Shown here: positions 36,182 to 46,001 of the stretch, one piece after another
Numbering within the stretch: the first letter of the stretch is position 1
How the letters are laid out: each line of letters opens with the position of its first letter
Origin: an uncultured Granulosicoccaceae bacterium
Lineage (GTDB): Bacteria > Pseudomonadota > Gammaproteobacteria > Granulosicoccales > Granulosicoccaceae
Direction: 5' to 3'
Length of the DNA stretch: 64,000 nt
Assembly (NCBI GenBank): GCA_937930305.1
Contig: CALGLE010000002.1
Span: forward strand, 124,001-188,000
The notes under the pieces: model-generated
Seen by the model: only the letters and a program-made list of their open reading frames with translations
Told to the model about the DNA's origin: nothing
Database searches by the model: none
Made by a program: the position numbers and the translations under genes

Positions 36182-37168
36182 ATGAAAACTGTAAAGTTAG
36201 GATTGGTGGCAATGACCATGCTGGGTGCATCCATGAGCACTCACGCCGCCGACGATGTAACACTTCAGCTCAAATGGGTAACCCAAGCGCAGTTCGCAGG
36301 TTACTACGTTGCACAAGACAAAGGCTTTTATGAAGAAGCCGATTTAAATGTAACGATTAAACCCGGCGGGCCAGATATTGCTCCCCCACAAGTTATCGCA
36401 GGCGGTGGTGCAGATGTCATTGTGGACTGGATGCCTTCAGCTCTAGCTAGTCGCGAAAAAGGTGTGCCTTTAGTCAACATCGCCCAGCCATTTAAATCAT
36501 CCGGCATGATGTTAACGTGCCGAAAAGACAGCGGCATCACTTCCCCAGATGATTTTAAAGGCCGGACCTTAGGTGTTTGGTTTTTCGGAAACGAATATCC
36601 GTTCCTAAGCTGGATGTCCAAGCTGGGCCTGGAAACAACCGGAGGTGACGCCGGCGTCACCGTTTTAAAGCAAGGCTTCAACGTTGATCCCATCTTGCAA
36701 AAACAAGCCGATTGCGTATCTACCATGACCTACAACGAATACTGGCAAATTATCGATGCCGGTATTCCTGAAGATGAGTTATTGGTGTTCAAATACGAAG
36801 AGCAAGGCGTATCGACCATGGAAGATGGCTTATACGTACTGGAAGAAAACCTTGCAGACGATGCGTTTGTAGATAAGATGGCACGCTTTGTTGCCGCCTC
36901 AATGAAAGGTTGGGAATACGCTAGAGAAAACCCAGACGAAGCGGCAGACATCGTCTTAGACAACGATGCCTCAGGCGCTCAAACTGAGAAGCACCAACGC
37001 CGCATGATGGGTGAAGTAAATAAACTCACTGAAGGCAGTGACGGAAAACTCGATCCGGCTGACTATGAGCGTACCGTTCAAACACTTCTATCAGGTGGTT
37101 CGGACCCTGTTATAAGCGCAGCTCCTGAAGGCGCTTGGAGCCACGTTGTTATTGATAAGGCGATGTAA
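36182..37168 (+). CDS. NMT1/THI5-like ABC substrate-binding protein
   Basis: A 328-residue periplasmic binding protein. The signal peptide ends near THAAD (residue about 22) from the ATG at 36182, preceded by AGAGGAA. The mature start VTLQLKWVTQAQFAGYYVAQ followed by KGFYEEADLNV is the hallmark of the NMT1/THI5-like family, which binds pyrimidine-type ligands such as formylaminopyrimidine (ThiY), and also riboflavin or hydantoins in other systems. In this locus uracil, thymine or dihydropyrimidines are the likely ligands. It is the last gene before a terminator. Confidence 0.92.
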   Translation: MKTVKLGLVAMTMLGASMSTHAADDVTLQLKWVTQAQFAGYYVAQDKGFYEEADLNVTIKPGGPDIAPPQVIAGGGADVIVDWMPSALASREKGVPLVNIAQPFKSSGMMLTCRKDSGITSPDDFKGRTLGVWFFGNEYPFLSWMSKLGLETTGGDAGVTVLKQGFNVDPILQKQADCVSTMTYNEYWQIIDAGIPEDELLVFKYEEQGVSTMEDGLYVLEENLADDAFVDKMARFVAASMKGWEYARENPDEAADIVLDNDASGAQTEKHQRRMMGEVNKLTEGSDGKLDPADYERTVQTLLSGGSDPVISAAPEGAWSHVVIDKAM

Positions 37169-37200
37169 TTAGTAAAACATCATTTCAGATGAGATGCGAA

Positions 37201-37230
37201 GGGCCAGCTTTTTAGTTGGCCCTTTTTTTT
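37201..37230 (+). terminator. Rho-independent terminator of the pyrimidine uptake operon
   Basis: The stem GGGCCAGCT pairs with AGTTGGCCC around a TTTT loop and is followed by eight T. It lies 32 bases after the binding-protein stop codon. Confidence 0.92.
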
Positions 37231-37278
37231 ATTTTAATTGATCGATAGTTAGTTTAAGTCAGTTGGCCAAGTCATTAG

Positions 37279-38301
37279 TTATCGGTCTATCTCTGCAATC
37301 ACATCGCGACCCAATTGGATGGCCAAATGTAGGGTGTCGACCATGCACCAGTTTTCAACAATCTTTCCATCTTTGCAGCGCCACCAATCACAGTCGCGCA
37401 TGTATATACGCTTTCCAGCTGGCTGAATACCCATGAACGGACTGACATGCACACCTGTAATCGCAGGCCATCCGCTAAGGAACGCATAATCCCCGTCACC
37501 AGCCTTGCAATCGACACCGACTCCTTCGATTCCATCTGAGCGCCCGTCACCCCAACCTTCAAACGTTTGTTCAAACGGAACTTGGAATGCTTGGAATGCA
37601 TCTACGGAAACATAGGATCCAAACCCGCCCGGGCCGTACCAAAACATGTTGCTATGCCAGTACTTGCGCCACTGGGCATCAGGCGAAGTCAGTTGCATCA
37701 ACATCGCCTCGACAAGCTCACCCGACGCGCGTGACTTTTCCTCTGCAGTTGAGTTAAGCACGATCCCGTCATGGGTCTGGGGGCCTGGAACAAGCCCCTC
37801 ATACCCGGAACTCTGCGCCAGCGGCCATCGCCCCATAGCAATAATGAGTTCAGCAAGACCAAGGAACACCTGGGACTCTACGATCCTGCCGTGTTCCATG
37901 CGGTGAAATTCCCCATATCGAACAAACTCCATGCGTTGGCTGGCCGCGATTCCAAACATCGACTCGGTGAAGTGGCCACAAAAATAGCCCATGCTGGTGA
38001 CCCATTCTTGTCCCTGATATTCACCCCCAATCAGTATGTCATTGCGTCGCTGAAAGTTTCGTAAGCTACGGGCCATGGGCGCGATGATGTCATTAAAATA
38101 CCCGTCACCACCTTTTGCCTGGTTTATCGGGTGTGCTGCATCAATTTGAGCATCCGGCACAAAGGCGGCTTGTGCGGCTTGCTGGATTGTGGCCACATCT
38201 GCGCCATCGAAACTGTCGAGCAAGCGTTTATAGATTCGCTTGTTCTCAGCGGTTTTTTCCGTGGCGATTCCCATCGGAGGACGTGCGGGGCGAACATTCA
38301 T
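37279..38301 (-). CDS. NTF2-like (SnoaL-type) double-domain protein
   Basis: A 340-residue soluble protein starting at the ATG at 38301. Two parts each resemble the NTF2/SnoaL cone fold; the second ends WRCKDGKIVENWCMVDTLHL, a pattern common to SnoaL-like ester cyclases. The catalytic role is unknown. The start is one base from the stop of the GlcG-like gene, so the two form an operon with the DMT transporter gene upstream; a small-molecule catabolic function is likely but not proved. Confidence 0.72.
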   Translation of the reverse strand: MNVRPARPPMGIATEKTAENKRIYKRLLDSFDGADVATIQQAAQAAFVPDAQIDAAHPINQAKGGDGYFNDIIAPMARSLRNFQRRNDILIGGEYQGQEWVTSMGYFCGHFTESMFGIAASQRMEFVRYGEFHRMEHGRIVESQVFLGLAELIIAMGRWPLAQSSGYEGLVPGPQTHDGIVLNSTAEEKSRASGELVEAMLMQLTSPDAQWRKYWHSNMFWYGPGGFGSYVSVDAFQAFQVPFEQTFEGWGDGRSDGIEGVGVDCKAGDGDYAFLSGWPAITGVHVSPFMGIQPAGKRIYMRDCDWWRCKDGKIVENWCMVDTLHLAIQLGRDVIAEIDR

Positions 38302-38302
38302 T

Positions 38303-38764
38303 TCAGCCGTCTTTTTCAAATGCAAGACCAAATTTTTTAATTGTGGCTTGAGCAATGTCAATATCATCCTGATCTTTCGCTCCTGATATCCCCAGGCCAC
38401 CGATACAGGTATTGTCTTCAAATATTGGGAAACCACCTGGAAAGAACAGCACTCTATCTCTGTTCGCAAAACCCAATGCAACCGGAGGCTTCACGCTGAT
38501 TCGCTCATACAGCGCCTGGGTATTGATGGAAAAATTTGCAGAAGTCCATGCCTTATCGATTGAATACTCTATAGCTGGAGGCATAACGTTATCGGTGCGT
38601 GCAAGCGCGACCAGATGTCCTCTTGGGTCGCATACGACAGCGCTGATTTCAAGGCCCTTCTCTTCTGCCAGCTGTATCGCATAGCCCACCATTTGCAAGG
38701 CAAGGTTTGAATTTATTTCTCGTCTGTCTATAGACTTCATGGTTACCATTTTTTCTTGAGTCAT
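38303..38764 (-). CDS. GlcG/HbpS-family heme-binding-like protein
   Basis: A small protein of about 153 residues with the GlcG/HbpS (DUF336) layout: a helix near MVGYAIQLAEEKGLEISAVV, then CDPRGHLVALARTDN, a mid-part KAWTSANFSINTQ, and the late FPGGFPIFEDN and IGGLGISGA motifs. Members bind heme, cobalamin-related partners or sit in glycolate and diol pathways. Start codons at 38764, 38749 and 38740 are all possible; none has a good Shine-Dalgarno. Its stop is one base from the NTF2-like start. Confidence 0.82.
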   Translation of the reverse strand: MTQEKMVTMKSIDRREINSNLALQMVGYAIQLAEEKGLEISAVVCDPRGHLVALARTDNVMPPAIEYSIDKAWTSANFSINTQALYERISVKPPVALGFANRDRVLFFPGGFPIFEDNTCIGGLGISGAKDQDDIDIAQATIKKFGLAFEKDG

Positions 38765-38795
38765 TAGCTTATTATGCGTGAATTTAGTATTGCAC

Positions 38796-39692
38796 TTACG
38801 ATGGTCCGGGATGTGTTCGCTGCCCAACAATACTCAATGCGATACCCACAACAATAACAACAGCGCCCAACCAGGTGATGAGCGAGTAACGCTCACCCAA
38901 GAAGACGGTACCGGAAATCAATGCAACACCCGCTGCAACATACCCAATTTGGCTCAGGTAGGTGGGCCCACCGACTTGTTGCAACCGAAAAAACACACTG
39001 AACATAACGGCTGCGCCAATTACTTGTGCTAGGGCTATTTCCTTAACTGACATCAGTTGATATAAATCTGACAAATCAGAGTACGCAAACATAATACAAA
39101 GCAACATCAACGCAGACGTTAAATTACTGCCTATAGAAAGTTCAAATGCTCCTGCACCCTTTGGCCACGCCAAGGTTCGATAGATGTTCCCAGAAGCCAG
39201 TGACAAGGGAATGCATAGACCCAGGAAAATCCAAAACACACTGGCAGGTTGCCCCACCTCGCCACGCGTTAACGTAACCACCACAGCGCCTATAAAACCC
39301 ACAGCGATGCCCAAAAGCCCGAGAAATTGAGGCCGTTGTACATTAACCAGAGACGACAAGGTGAGCGTGATAATGGGCGATAAGGTAAACAGAATGCCGG
39401 TGAATCCCGAACCTAATTTCGGAATAACGTTAAAGATAAGTAAGTTTGGAACAACGATTGAGAAAATTGCCGATATGACGTAGAACTTTAAATAGTTGGA
39501 TTTTAGGGATACGGTTTTTCCAGAGGCTATTTGCAGCAGCAATAAGCACACGCCAGCGCCTGCTGAAATTACCCATGACCAAACAATGGGCGAGACAGCT
39601 GCCTCACTAGCCAATTTGCCTAGCGGAAATGTTAAGCCAAGAGTTCCACCGGTTAGCAGTAACAGGGCAGCGGGCGAATGATAAATACGCAT
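38796..39692 (-). CDS. EamA/DMT-family transporter
   Basis: A 298-residue inner-membrane protein with ten hydrophobic helices and the two-repeat EamA arrangement (first repeat about residues 5-135, second about 150-285). The second repeat ends in ISGTVFLGERYSLITWLGAVVIV, the usual E-R or E-x-x motif at the end of an EamA domain. These carriers move metabolites, often exporting amino acids or nucleobases. It is followed 31 bases later by the GlcG-like gene on the same strand. Confidence 0.88.
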   Translation of the reverse strand: MRIYHSPAALLLLTGGTLGLTFPLGKLASEAAVSPIVWSWVISAGAGVCLLLLQIASGKTVSLKSNYLKFYVISAIFSIVVPNLLIFNVIPKLGSGFTGILFTLSPIITLTLSSLVNVQRPQFLGLLGIAVGFIGAVVVTLTRGEVGQPASVFWIFLGLCIPLSLASGNIYRTLAWPKGAGAFELSIGSNLTSALMLLCIMFAYSDLSDLYQLMSVKEIALAQVIGAAVMFSVFFRLQQVGGPTYLSQIGYVAAGVALISGTVFLGERYSLITWLGAVVIVVGIALSIVGQRTHPGPS

Positions 39693-39865
39693 GAAGGGAT
39701 TATTGTCTGTATTTTTAATATTTATAGGTGCTTAGACTATTCGATTGGCTGTATTTTGGGAATTCACCGCACTTGAGAGCCGCACGCACCTTAAAAATTC
39801 GACGCTAGAAACTGCCCTGTAGAGCGAGTAGACTAAAGCCACAGTTCACACCACAGGCTGCCAGC

Positions 39866-41854
39866 ATGCAAAACCCAAAACTCCCGATGTCCCGTCGACG
39901 TTTTATTCAAGCAGCAGGCACCACTAGTGCGCTTGCCATGCTGCACCCTTACTCTGTGTTCGCTAAAAGCAATCAAGCCCATTTGCGAATCATGGAAACC
40001 ACGGATTTACACGTGCACGTCTATCCTTACGACTACTACGGTGATAAGCCTGCGGACAATGTGGGATTAGCACGCACCGCATCCATTATTCAATCGATTC
40101 GAGAGGAGGCTAGCAACAGCCTTTTAATCGACAATGGCGACTTCCTACAAGGGAACCCCATGGGCGATTACATCGCTTATGAAAAAGGGATGTCTGCAGG
40201 AGACATTCATCCGGTTATCAAAGCCATGAACACATTGGGCTTTGATGCGACAACGCTCGGCAATCACGAATTTAACTACGGTCTGGAATTTCTTGAGGCT
40301 GCCCTATCCGGTGCAAATTTTCCTATCGTGTGCGCCAATGTTGTCAATGGCAAAAAGGCAGCTTCCGCTACAAGTGATCAATCTCTGCCGAATGTAAAAC
40401 CCTACGTCATTTTGAATCGAGAAGTAACCGATGGTGACGGCAACAACCACACCGTTAAAGTGGGCTTAATCGGATTCGTTCCGCAACAAATTCTTAACTG
40501 GGACAGACGCTGGCTTGAAGGGAATATAGAAACCCGAGACATCATTGAATCAGCCAGCGCTTGGGTGCCGGAAATGAAAGAAGCCGGCGCTGATGTCATC
40601 ATCGCGTTATCGCACTCAGGCATTGATGCTTCCTCACGCGAGGAAGGTATGGAGAACGCCTCTTTGCATCTAGCCGCAGTCGATGGCATTGATGGCTTAC
40701 TCACCGGTCACCACCACTTAGTGTTTCCCGGCGCTAAGTATGCGGACATGCCAGGCATCGATGCAGAGAAAGGCACCTTGTTTGACAAGCCTGCTGTGAT
40801 GGCTGGATTCTGGGGTTCACACATGGGCTTGATGGATTTACTGCTCGAGAAAAGTGGCAACGAATGGAAAGTGGTGTCTTTTGAAACAGAAGCCCGGCCA
40901 ATATCAGAGCGAGTCGATCGAAAGAACGTGGCCTTGGTGGAAAGCCAGCAAGACGTATTGGATTCAGTTAAAGAAGATCACGACGCCACCCTAGCCTACG
41001 TTCGACGTGCCGTAGGAAAAACAGCCGCACCGCTGCATTCCTATTTCGCCCTAGTGGCAGATGATCCTTCTGTGCAAGTCGTGTCTCAAGCGCAAACTTG
41101 GTATATCCAAGACATGATGAAAGGCACACAGTGGGAAGATCTTCCTGTGTTGTCGGCTGCAGCACCGTTCAAAGCCGGTGGCCGAGGGGGACCTGAGTAC
41201 TACACCGATGTACCGGTTGGGGATGTCGCCATCAAGAATGTGTCCGATTTATATTTGTATCCCAATACCGTGCGCGCCGTTGCCATCACCGGTGCAGGCG
41301 TTAAAGAATGGTTGGAACGTTCAGCCGGAATATTCAATCAAATAAAGTCTGACATGGCCGATCAACCGCTGATTAATCCGGCATTTCCGTCCTATAACTT
41401 TGATGTTATGGACGGGGTAACTTACAAAATAGATTTAACCCAACCCTCCAAGTACGGGCCTAAAGGGGAGCTGGAAAACCCAGATGCAAATCGCATTGTT
41501 GATTTGCAATTCGACGGCAAGCCCATCGATCTTGATCGAGAATTCATCATAGCCACGAACAATTATCGTGCAGGCGGTGGCGGCAACTTCCCAGGCGTTA
41601 ATGGGGACGCCACTGTATTCGTCGGACCCGATACCAATCGAGACGTCATTGTTCGCTACATTGTTGACCAAGGCACCATCAACCCTAAAGCCGATTCAAA
41701 CTGGTCGTTCGCGCCAGTCGCAGGTGCCAGTGTTGTTTTTGATACCGGCCCCGCCGGTAAGCAGCATGTATCAGACGTCACGGCTGTCGCTATTGAACCT
41801 GCAGGTGACGGCGATGACGGATTTGCTCGATATCGGTTTGAGCTGGGTGGTTAA
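39866..41854 (+). CDS. Tat-exported 2',3'-cyclic-nucleotide phosphodiesterase/3'-nucleotidase (CpdB-like)
   Basis: A 662-residue periplasmic enzyme of the calcineurin-like 5'-nucleotidase family that frees nucleosides from nucleotides. The twin-arginine signal is [10 protein letters not shown] near residue 9. Metal-binding motifs are [29 protein letters not shown] and [11 protein letters not shown]; the C-terminal substrate domain contains the [16 protein letters not shown] and [13 protein letters not shown] signatures of CpdB. Products could feed the pyrimidine locus close by. The start may be at 39866 or the internal Met at 39887. Confidence 0.92.
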   Translation: MQNPKLPMSRRRFIQAAGTTSALAMLHPYSVFAKSNQAHLRIMETTDLHVHVYPYDYYGDKPADNVGLARTASIIQSIREEASNSLLIDNGDFLQGNPMGDYIAYEKGMSAGDIHPVIKAMNTLGFDATTLGNHEFNYGLEFLEAALSGANFPIVCANVVNGKKAASATSDQSLPNVKPYVILNREVTDGDGNNHTVKVGLIGFVPQQILNWDRRWLEGNIETRDIIESASAWVPEMKEAGADVIIALSHSGIDASSREEGMENASLHLAAVDGIDGLLTGHHHLVFPGAKYADMPGIDAEKGTLFDKPAVMAGFWGSHMGLMDLLLEKSGNEWKVVSFETEARPISERVDRKNVALVESQQDVLDSVKEDHDATLAYVRRAVGKTAAPLHSYFALVADDPSVQVVSQAQTWYIQDMMKGTQWEDLPVLSAAAPFKAGGRGGPEYYTDVPVGDVAIKNVSDLYLYPNTVRAVAITGAGVKEWLERSAGIFNQIKSDMADQPLINPAFPSYNFDVMDGVTYKIDLTQPSKYGPKGELENPDANRIVDLQFDGKPIDLDREFIIATNNYRAGGGGNFPGVNGDATVFVGPDTNRDVIVRYIVDQGTINPKADSNWSFAPVAGASVVFDTGPAGKQHVSDVTAVAIEPAGDGDDGFARYRFELGG

Positions 41855-42025
41855 TATCGGGTTTGATGAAAGTAGACGATTGAAGTGGTGGTTGGCAGAG
41901 CCAGGGAAAGGCTCTGCCAATCGCTGAAATCTTGAAATTTGGATTTGATCTTACTGATGATGGCAGAATTGAGCACACGTGAAGCGATTCACTGCGCCAT
42001 TAATTCATCCAAGTGTTCCATGGAT

Positions 42026-42391
42026 TTAGATATTTTGGGCTATTCGCCACAACACCCCACTTGGATCAAAGACAACAAAATCCAACATGCCCCACGGTTG
42101 TTCTGCCACTTCCGAAACACGAGCATCGTACTTATCAGCTACCGCTGTTTGGGTAACATGCTCGTGCCAGGTATAAACATCTTTGACCAGCAAATGCATC
42201 ATTAAGTTTTCAGCTAAGCCTTTTTCGTAATACTCTTGAAGCAAAAAGCTGCAATTTCCACAACTGAAGTATGCCACCCCACCCGAATCTGACTTTTTAT
42301 CAAAGCCCAGATCTTCATAGAACTGTTTTGATAGCTCGAAATCTTTCGCGGGTAGGAATGCTTTAATTTCTACGGCACCCAATTTTGTCAT
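42026..42391 (-). CDS. VOC-superfamily (glyoxalase/bleomycin-resistance fold) protein
   Basis: A 121-residue protein with one betaalphabetabetabeta pair typical of the VOC fold: KAFLPAKDFELSKQFYEDLG followed by FSCGNCSFLLQEYYEKGLAENL, and the ending WGMLDFVVFDPSGVLWRIAQ. Length and motifs match small glyoxalase/bleomycin-resistance-like proteins that bind metal or ligands. The substrate is unknown. It follows the unknown gene at 42418-43194 by 26 bases. Confidence 0.82.
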   Translation of the reverse strand: MTKLGAVEIKAFLPAKDFELSKQFYEDLGFDKKSDSGGVAYFSCGNCSFLLQEYYEKGLAENLMMHLLVKDVYTWHEHVTQTAVADKYDARVSEVAEQPWGMLDFVVFDPSGVLWRIAQNI

Positions 42392-42417
42392 AGCAACACT
42401 CGGCTCAGCCAGTTACA

Positions 42418-43194
42418 TCAAAAAGCAGCGACACCATGAACAGCTCGATTCGGCCCACCTAATAGATCCGTTACCGTATTCCCGGCGGGTGGTGATGAAC
42501 GAAAAATTTCCTTCACAACGCCGCTAAGCTCGGCGTAGCATTCAAAGGCTGGGAATGCATCTATTTTACCCTCAAAAGTAATCATACATTTTTTCGGTCT
42601 CGCTGGATCAAGCGACAGTTCAAAAACACCCATGTAATCAATGTCAGCAGCCGCTGATACCAACGGATCACCCGCCGCAGCTTTTAGGCGTGTTCGATAG
42701 ACAGGGTGCGGCGCCGACACAGTAGTTGGGTGATTGACTGTGAAATTCCCTCCAAGCGGGACACGATATTGAGTGCTGCCACGCGCAACACCCGCTGGTG
42801 GCGTATGTTTATGAAGTGGTGAAAATGAACACCTATTCATTTTCGCTGTGTCAAAGTCTAGCTGTGCGCCCGTCTCCATATCTACCTCGGTCGTTCCCGA
42901 TGATGTGTGCCCGTGGTACACAATTTTAGGCGTGCGACTCAGATCAAAATCCACACGTGACTGCATCCTGTGGCTTGCCGTTACAGATGGACTGAACGAA
43001 CGTTGATCCGTTAGGTAGCCTGCATCCAAATTCTTAAACGTATTAAGGGGATTGGTTCGGGCGATTGCTGGAAGGGGGACTGCCGTTTTTCCACTGTGCC
43101 GACCTTTTTTTATAGCTTTTGTATAGCCCGGTACGTCTCGAGGAATAAAGGCACATATCCAAACTTTTAATCGCATTCGAATCTTCCTTAGCAA
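42418..43194 (-). CDS. Conserved-looking hypothetical protein
   Basis: A 258-residue protein with a basic N-terminus (MLRKIRMRLKVWICAFIP) and no clear signal peptide. It contains TDQRSFSPSVTASHRM, a His-rich middle (FSPLHKHTPPAG), and a beta-rich C-terminal half ending AVHGVAAF. I have a faint memory of similar sequences among uncharacterised secreted proteins but cannot name a family. The VOC gene follows closely. Confidence 0.65.
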   Translation of the reverse strand: MLRKIRMRLKVWICAFIPRDVPGYTKAIKKGRHSGKTAVPLPAIARTNPLNTFKNLDAGYLTDQRSFSPSVTASHRMQSRVDFDLSRTPKIVYHGHTSSGTTEVDMETGAQLDFDTAKMNRCSFSPLHKHTPPAGVARGSTQYRVPLGGNFTVNHPTTVSAPHPVYRTRLKAAAGDPLVSAAADIDYMGVFELSLDPARPKKCMITFEGKIDAFPAFECYAELSGVVKEIFRSSPPAGNTVTDLLGGPNRAVHGVAAF

Positions 43195-43486
43195 AAATTC
43201 CCCAAAGAATCAAATTTAACCTGTACGTTCAAGGCTAAAACAGGGATTATGTCAGGGCAAACATCTGCCACTAATGCCCCCCAAAATACAGTGCCCCTCT
43301 AATTTTGCAACGATCTAATAGTCTAAGATATTCATAACTTCATTCTTAATACTAGTTAGGCTTTATCTGAATTGATTTACTTTTTAATTTAAATTAATGC
43401 TCCCAAACAACAAAGCCATCAGTGTGTTAACTGTACGGCTATGAATTAAAATCCATACCTGGGCACACTGTAGCGCAGATGAATTC
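43195..43486. other. AT-rich intergenic region
   Basis: I see no gene or clear structure. The region between about 43330 and 43420 is distinctly AT-rich and probably carries the promoter for the unknown gene on its left. Confidence 0.4.
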
Positions 43487-45394
43487 CTAACCGCCCATCA
43501 ATGGCGCTGGCGTCACCTTCAAAATTTCTTCCACCGACGTTCTACCCTGCGCAACCTTAGTTAAGCCACTGATACGCAGCGGCCGCATGCCATCTTTGTA
43601 CGCTTGATTACGTAAGTCTTCAATATGCGCGTTTGGCAGTACATGCGTTTGTAAGCCTGGCGTCATTTCCAGGATTTCGTAAATACCATGACGACCTAGG
43701 AAGCCGGTATCTCTGCATTGTTCGCAACCGACTGCCTCGTGAATGTTTTCAGGAGCTTTGGCTTTCCACGGCGACATTAATTCATTCCATTCGGATTCAT
43801 CCATCACGGTGGTGGTTGTGCAATGCGGACAAAAAGAACGCACCAAACGTTGAGCCACAACGCCAATAACGGTGGAACGAATTAAATAATACGGCACACC
43901 TAATTCCATTAAACGCGTAATGGCCGATGGGGCATCGTTGGTGTGCAATGTAGACAATACCAAGTGACCGGTAAGCGCTGCTTGCACGGCCATTTGTGCG
44001 GTTTCTAAATCTCGTATCTCGCCCACCATGATGATATCCGGATCTTGTCGCAACAGGGTTCGAACACCAGCAGCGAAATCTAAATCGATATTGTGTTGCA
44101 CCTGCATCTGGTTGAATGCTGGCATAACCAATTCAATCGGGTCTTCAATGGTGCAAACATTCACATCTGGTGTGGCTAAGGTTTTCAGTGTGCTGTACAG
44201 GGTTGTGGTTTTACCCGAACCGGTAGGACCGGTAACCAATAAGATGCCGTTGGGCTCTTGAATCATTCGATTCCACATGCGGCTTTCATGCTGATCAAGC
44301 CCCAGTGCCGCTTGGTCTTTTAACAACACCTCGGGGTTAAATATACGCATTACCATCTTTTCGCCAAAAGCAGTTGGCATGGTAGAGATACGCAGTTCCA
44401 CTTCCTTCTTTTCTGCGTTGCGCGTTTTTAACCGTCCATCTTGTGGCCGACGTTTTTCAGCCACATCCATTCGGCCAAGAATTTTCAACCGACTGGTTAC
44501 CGCTGCCATAACTGGGGCTGGCATGTCATACACTTGTTGCATCACGCCATCAATACGAAATCGAACACCACCAATTTCACGCCGAGGCTCTAAGTGAATG
44601 TCACTGGCGCGTTGTTCATAGGCGTATTGCAACAACCAATCAACAATGCTTACGACGTGGCTATCGTTCGCTTCTAAACTGCCACTGCGGCCCAGCTCCA
44701 TGAGCTGTTCTAAGTTTTGAACGGCACTGGAATTGTCGTTCTTATGGGCGTCGTTTGCACCTAAGACCGATTTTGAGACGGAATAAAATTCCATCAAGTA
44801 TTTTCGAATATCGTTTGGGTTCATAATCACCAAACGAATCTCTTTGTTCAACACTTGTTGCAGTTCAGCTTGCCACTCTCTGAACATCGGCTCTGCCGTT
44901 CCAAAAACGACATAGTCATCTTGAACATCCACACAAATGACATTAAAACGTTGCGCGTAGGCTAACGAAGCAACCCCAGTAATCGCAGGTACATCCACCT
45001 TCAACGGATCCACCCGGTGCCATTCCAACTCCACTTTTTCGGCTAACCATCGTGTCAAGAAATCCAAATCAATGAGTTTCTCAGGGTCGCGTGCGTGCTT
45101 CCAGTTACTGCTGGCGATTCTTTCTAATGGCCCTTGAGATTTTGAGCCATGGTCACCACTGGCCACCTGCCGCAGCAGCTGGCTGTTGGATTCCTCAATA
45201 TGACCATCGATCAGCAAGCCATCTAAAATGGCCTCTAACTCGAGCTTTCCGGTCGCAGGGTTTGCGAACCGTTTCGCGTTTTCCGTTAACACAAGGGCAT
45301 CATCCACGTAACGATTAACAGCGTATCGGCGGGGAGTGGCTATGGTGAAGATGCCATGAATCAAATATCGGCCTGTGACACACTGCACACCCAT
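43487..45394 (-). CDS. GspE/PilB-type secretion or pilus ATPase
   Basis: A hexameric ATPase that drives type II secretion or type IV pilus assembly. Domains in order are an MshEN-like N-terminal region, GPTGSGKTTTLYS (Walker A), the Asp box, DPDIIMVGEIRDLETA (Walker B), the LSTLHTNDAPSA His box and a tetracysteine zinc site CPHC with CEQC. The start is uncertain: the ATG at 45394 (635 residues) overlaps the divergent wrbA-like ATG; a TTG at 45364 or GTG at 45307 are alternatives. No other secretion genes are adjacent, so the partner apparatus lies elsewhere. Confidence 0.9.
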   Translation of the reverse strand: MGVQCVTGRYLIHGIFTIATPRRYAVNRYVDDALVLTENAKRFANPATGKLELEAILDGLLIDGHIEESNSQLLRQVASGDHGSKSQGPLERIASSNWKHARDPEKLIDLDFLTRWLAEKVELEWHRVDPLKVDVPAITGVASLAYAQRFNVICVDVQDDYVVFGTAEPMFREWQAELQQVLNKEIRLVIMNPNDIRKYLMEFYSVSKSVLGANDAHKNDNSSAVQNLEQLMELGRSGSLEANDSHVVSIVDWLLQYAYEQRASDIHLEPRREIGGVRFRIDGVMQQVYDMPAPVMAAVTSRLKILGRMDVAEKRRPQDGRLKTRNAEKKEVELRISTMPTAFGEKMVMRIFNPEVLLKDQAALGLDQHESRMWNRMIQEPNGILLVTGPTGSGKTTTLYSTLKTLATPDVNVCTIEDPIELVMPAFNQMQVQHNIDLDFAAGVRTLLRQDPDIIMVGEIRDLETAQMAVQAALTGHLVLSTLHTNDAPSAITRLMELGVPYYLIRSTVIGVVAQRLVRSFCPHCTTTTVMDESEWNELMSPWKAKAPENIHEAVGCEQCRDTGFLGRHGIYEILEMTPGLQTHVLPNAHIEDLRNQAYKDGMRPLRISGLTKVAQGRTSVEEILKVTPAPLMGG

Positions 45395-46001
45395 GACTAC
45401 TTCTATATTGATCGTGTACGACACCAATGGCGGCAACTGCCACGCCATGGCCAAAGCAATCGCCAACGGCGTGGAATCGGTATCTGGAGCCGAATCGATT
45501 GTCCGGCGAGTGCCCAAGGTATCGCTGAGCACCGAAGCGACAGAAAATGCCGTTCCCGACTCCGGCGCACCCTATGTGACGCTGGCAGACTTGCAAGGCA
45601 TTGACGGGCTCATATTGGGTGGGCCAACCCACTTTGGAAACTTTTCAGCCTCTTTAAAGCACTTTCTGGACTCCACCACCACCGACTGGTTGTCTGGCAC
45701 GCTGGCGGGAAAACCAGCCGCGGTTTTCACCAGCACGGGCAGCTTGCACGGTGGGCAGGAGGCAACGCTGTTAACCGCCCATGTACCTTTGTTGCACCAT
45801 GGCATGCTCATCGTGGGACTGCCTTACACATCCGCTGACCTGATGCGAACCCAACACGGCGGCACGCCTTATGGCGCAAGTCATCACTCGGGTGAAAGCG
45901 GCAACAATCCCTTGGACGACACAGAGGCGTCACTGTGTCGACAATTAGGCGAACGCGTGACGCGCGTTGCGGCCGCTTTAACGTCTACCGGAAAGCTTTG
46001 A
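45393..46001 (+). CDS. WrbA-like flavodoxin-fold NAD(P)H:quinone oxidoreductase
   Basis: A 202-residue flavoprotein. The flavin phosphate-binding loop is the N-terminal ILIVYDTNGGNCHAMAKAIA; further WrbA features are GGPTHFGNFSASLKHFLD, FTSTGSLHGGQEATLL and the late PYGASHHSG. WrbA-type enzymes reduce quinones by two electrons and limit oxidative stress. The ATG at 45393 lies two bases from the divergent ATPase start. Its stop overlaps the next gene by one base. Confidence 0.88.
   Translation: MTTSILIVYDTNGGNCHAMAKAIANGVESVSGAESIVRRVPKVSLSTEATENAVPDSGAPYVTLADLQGIDGLILGGPTHFGNFSASLKHFLDSTTTDWLSGTLAGKPAAVFTSTGSLHGGQEATLLTAHVPLLHHGMLIVGLPYTSADLMRTQHGGTPYGASHHSGESGNNPLDDTEASLCRQLGERVTRVAAALTSTGKL

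Noticed and set aside
41939..42205. Plus-strand open frame of 88 codons
   Set aside because: Mostly antisense to the VOC gene, whose protein has clear family motifs.
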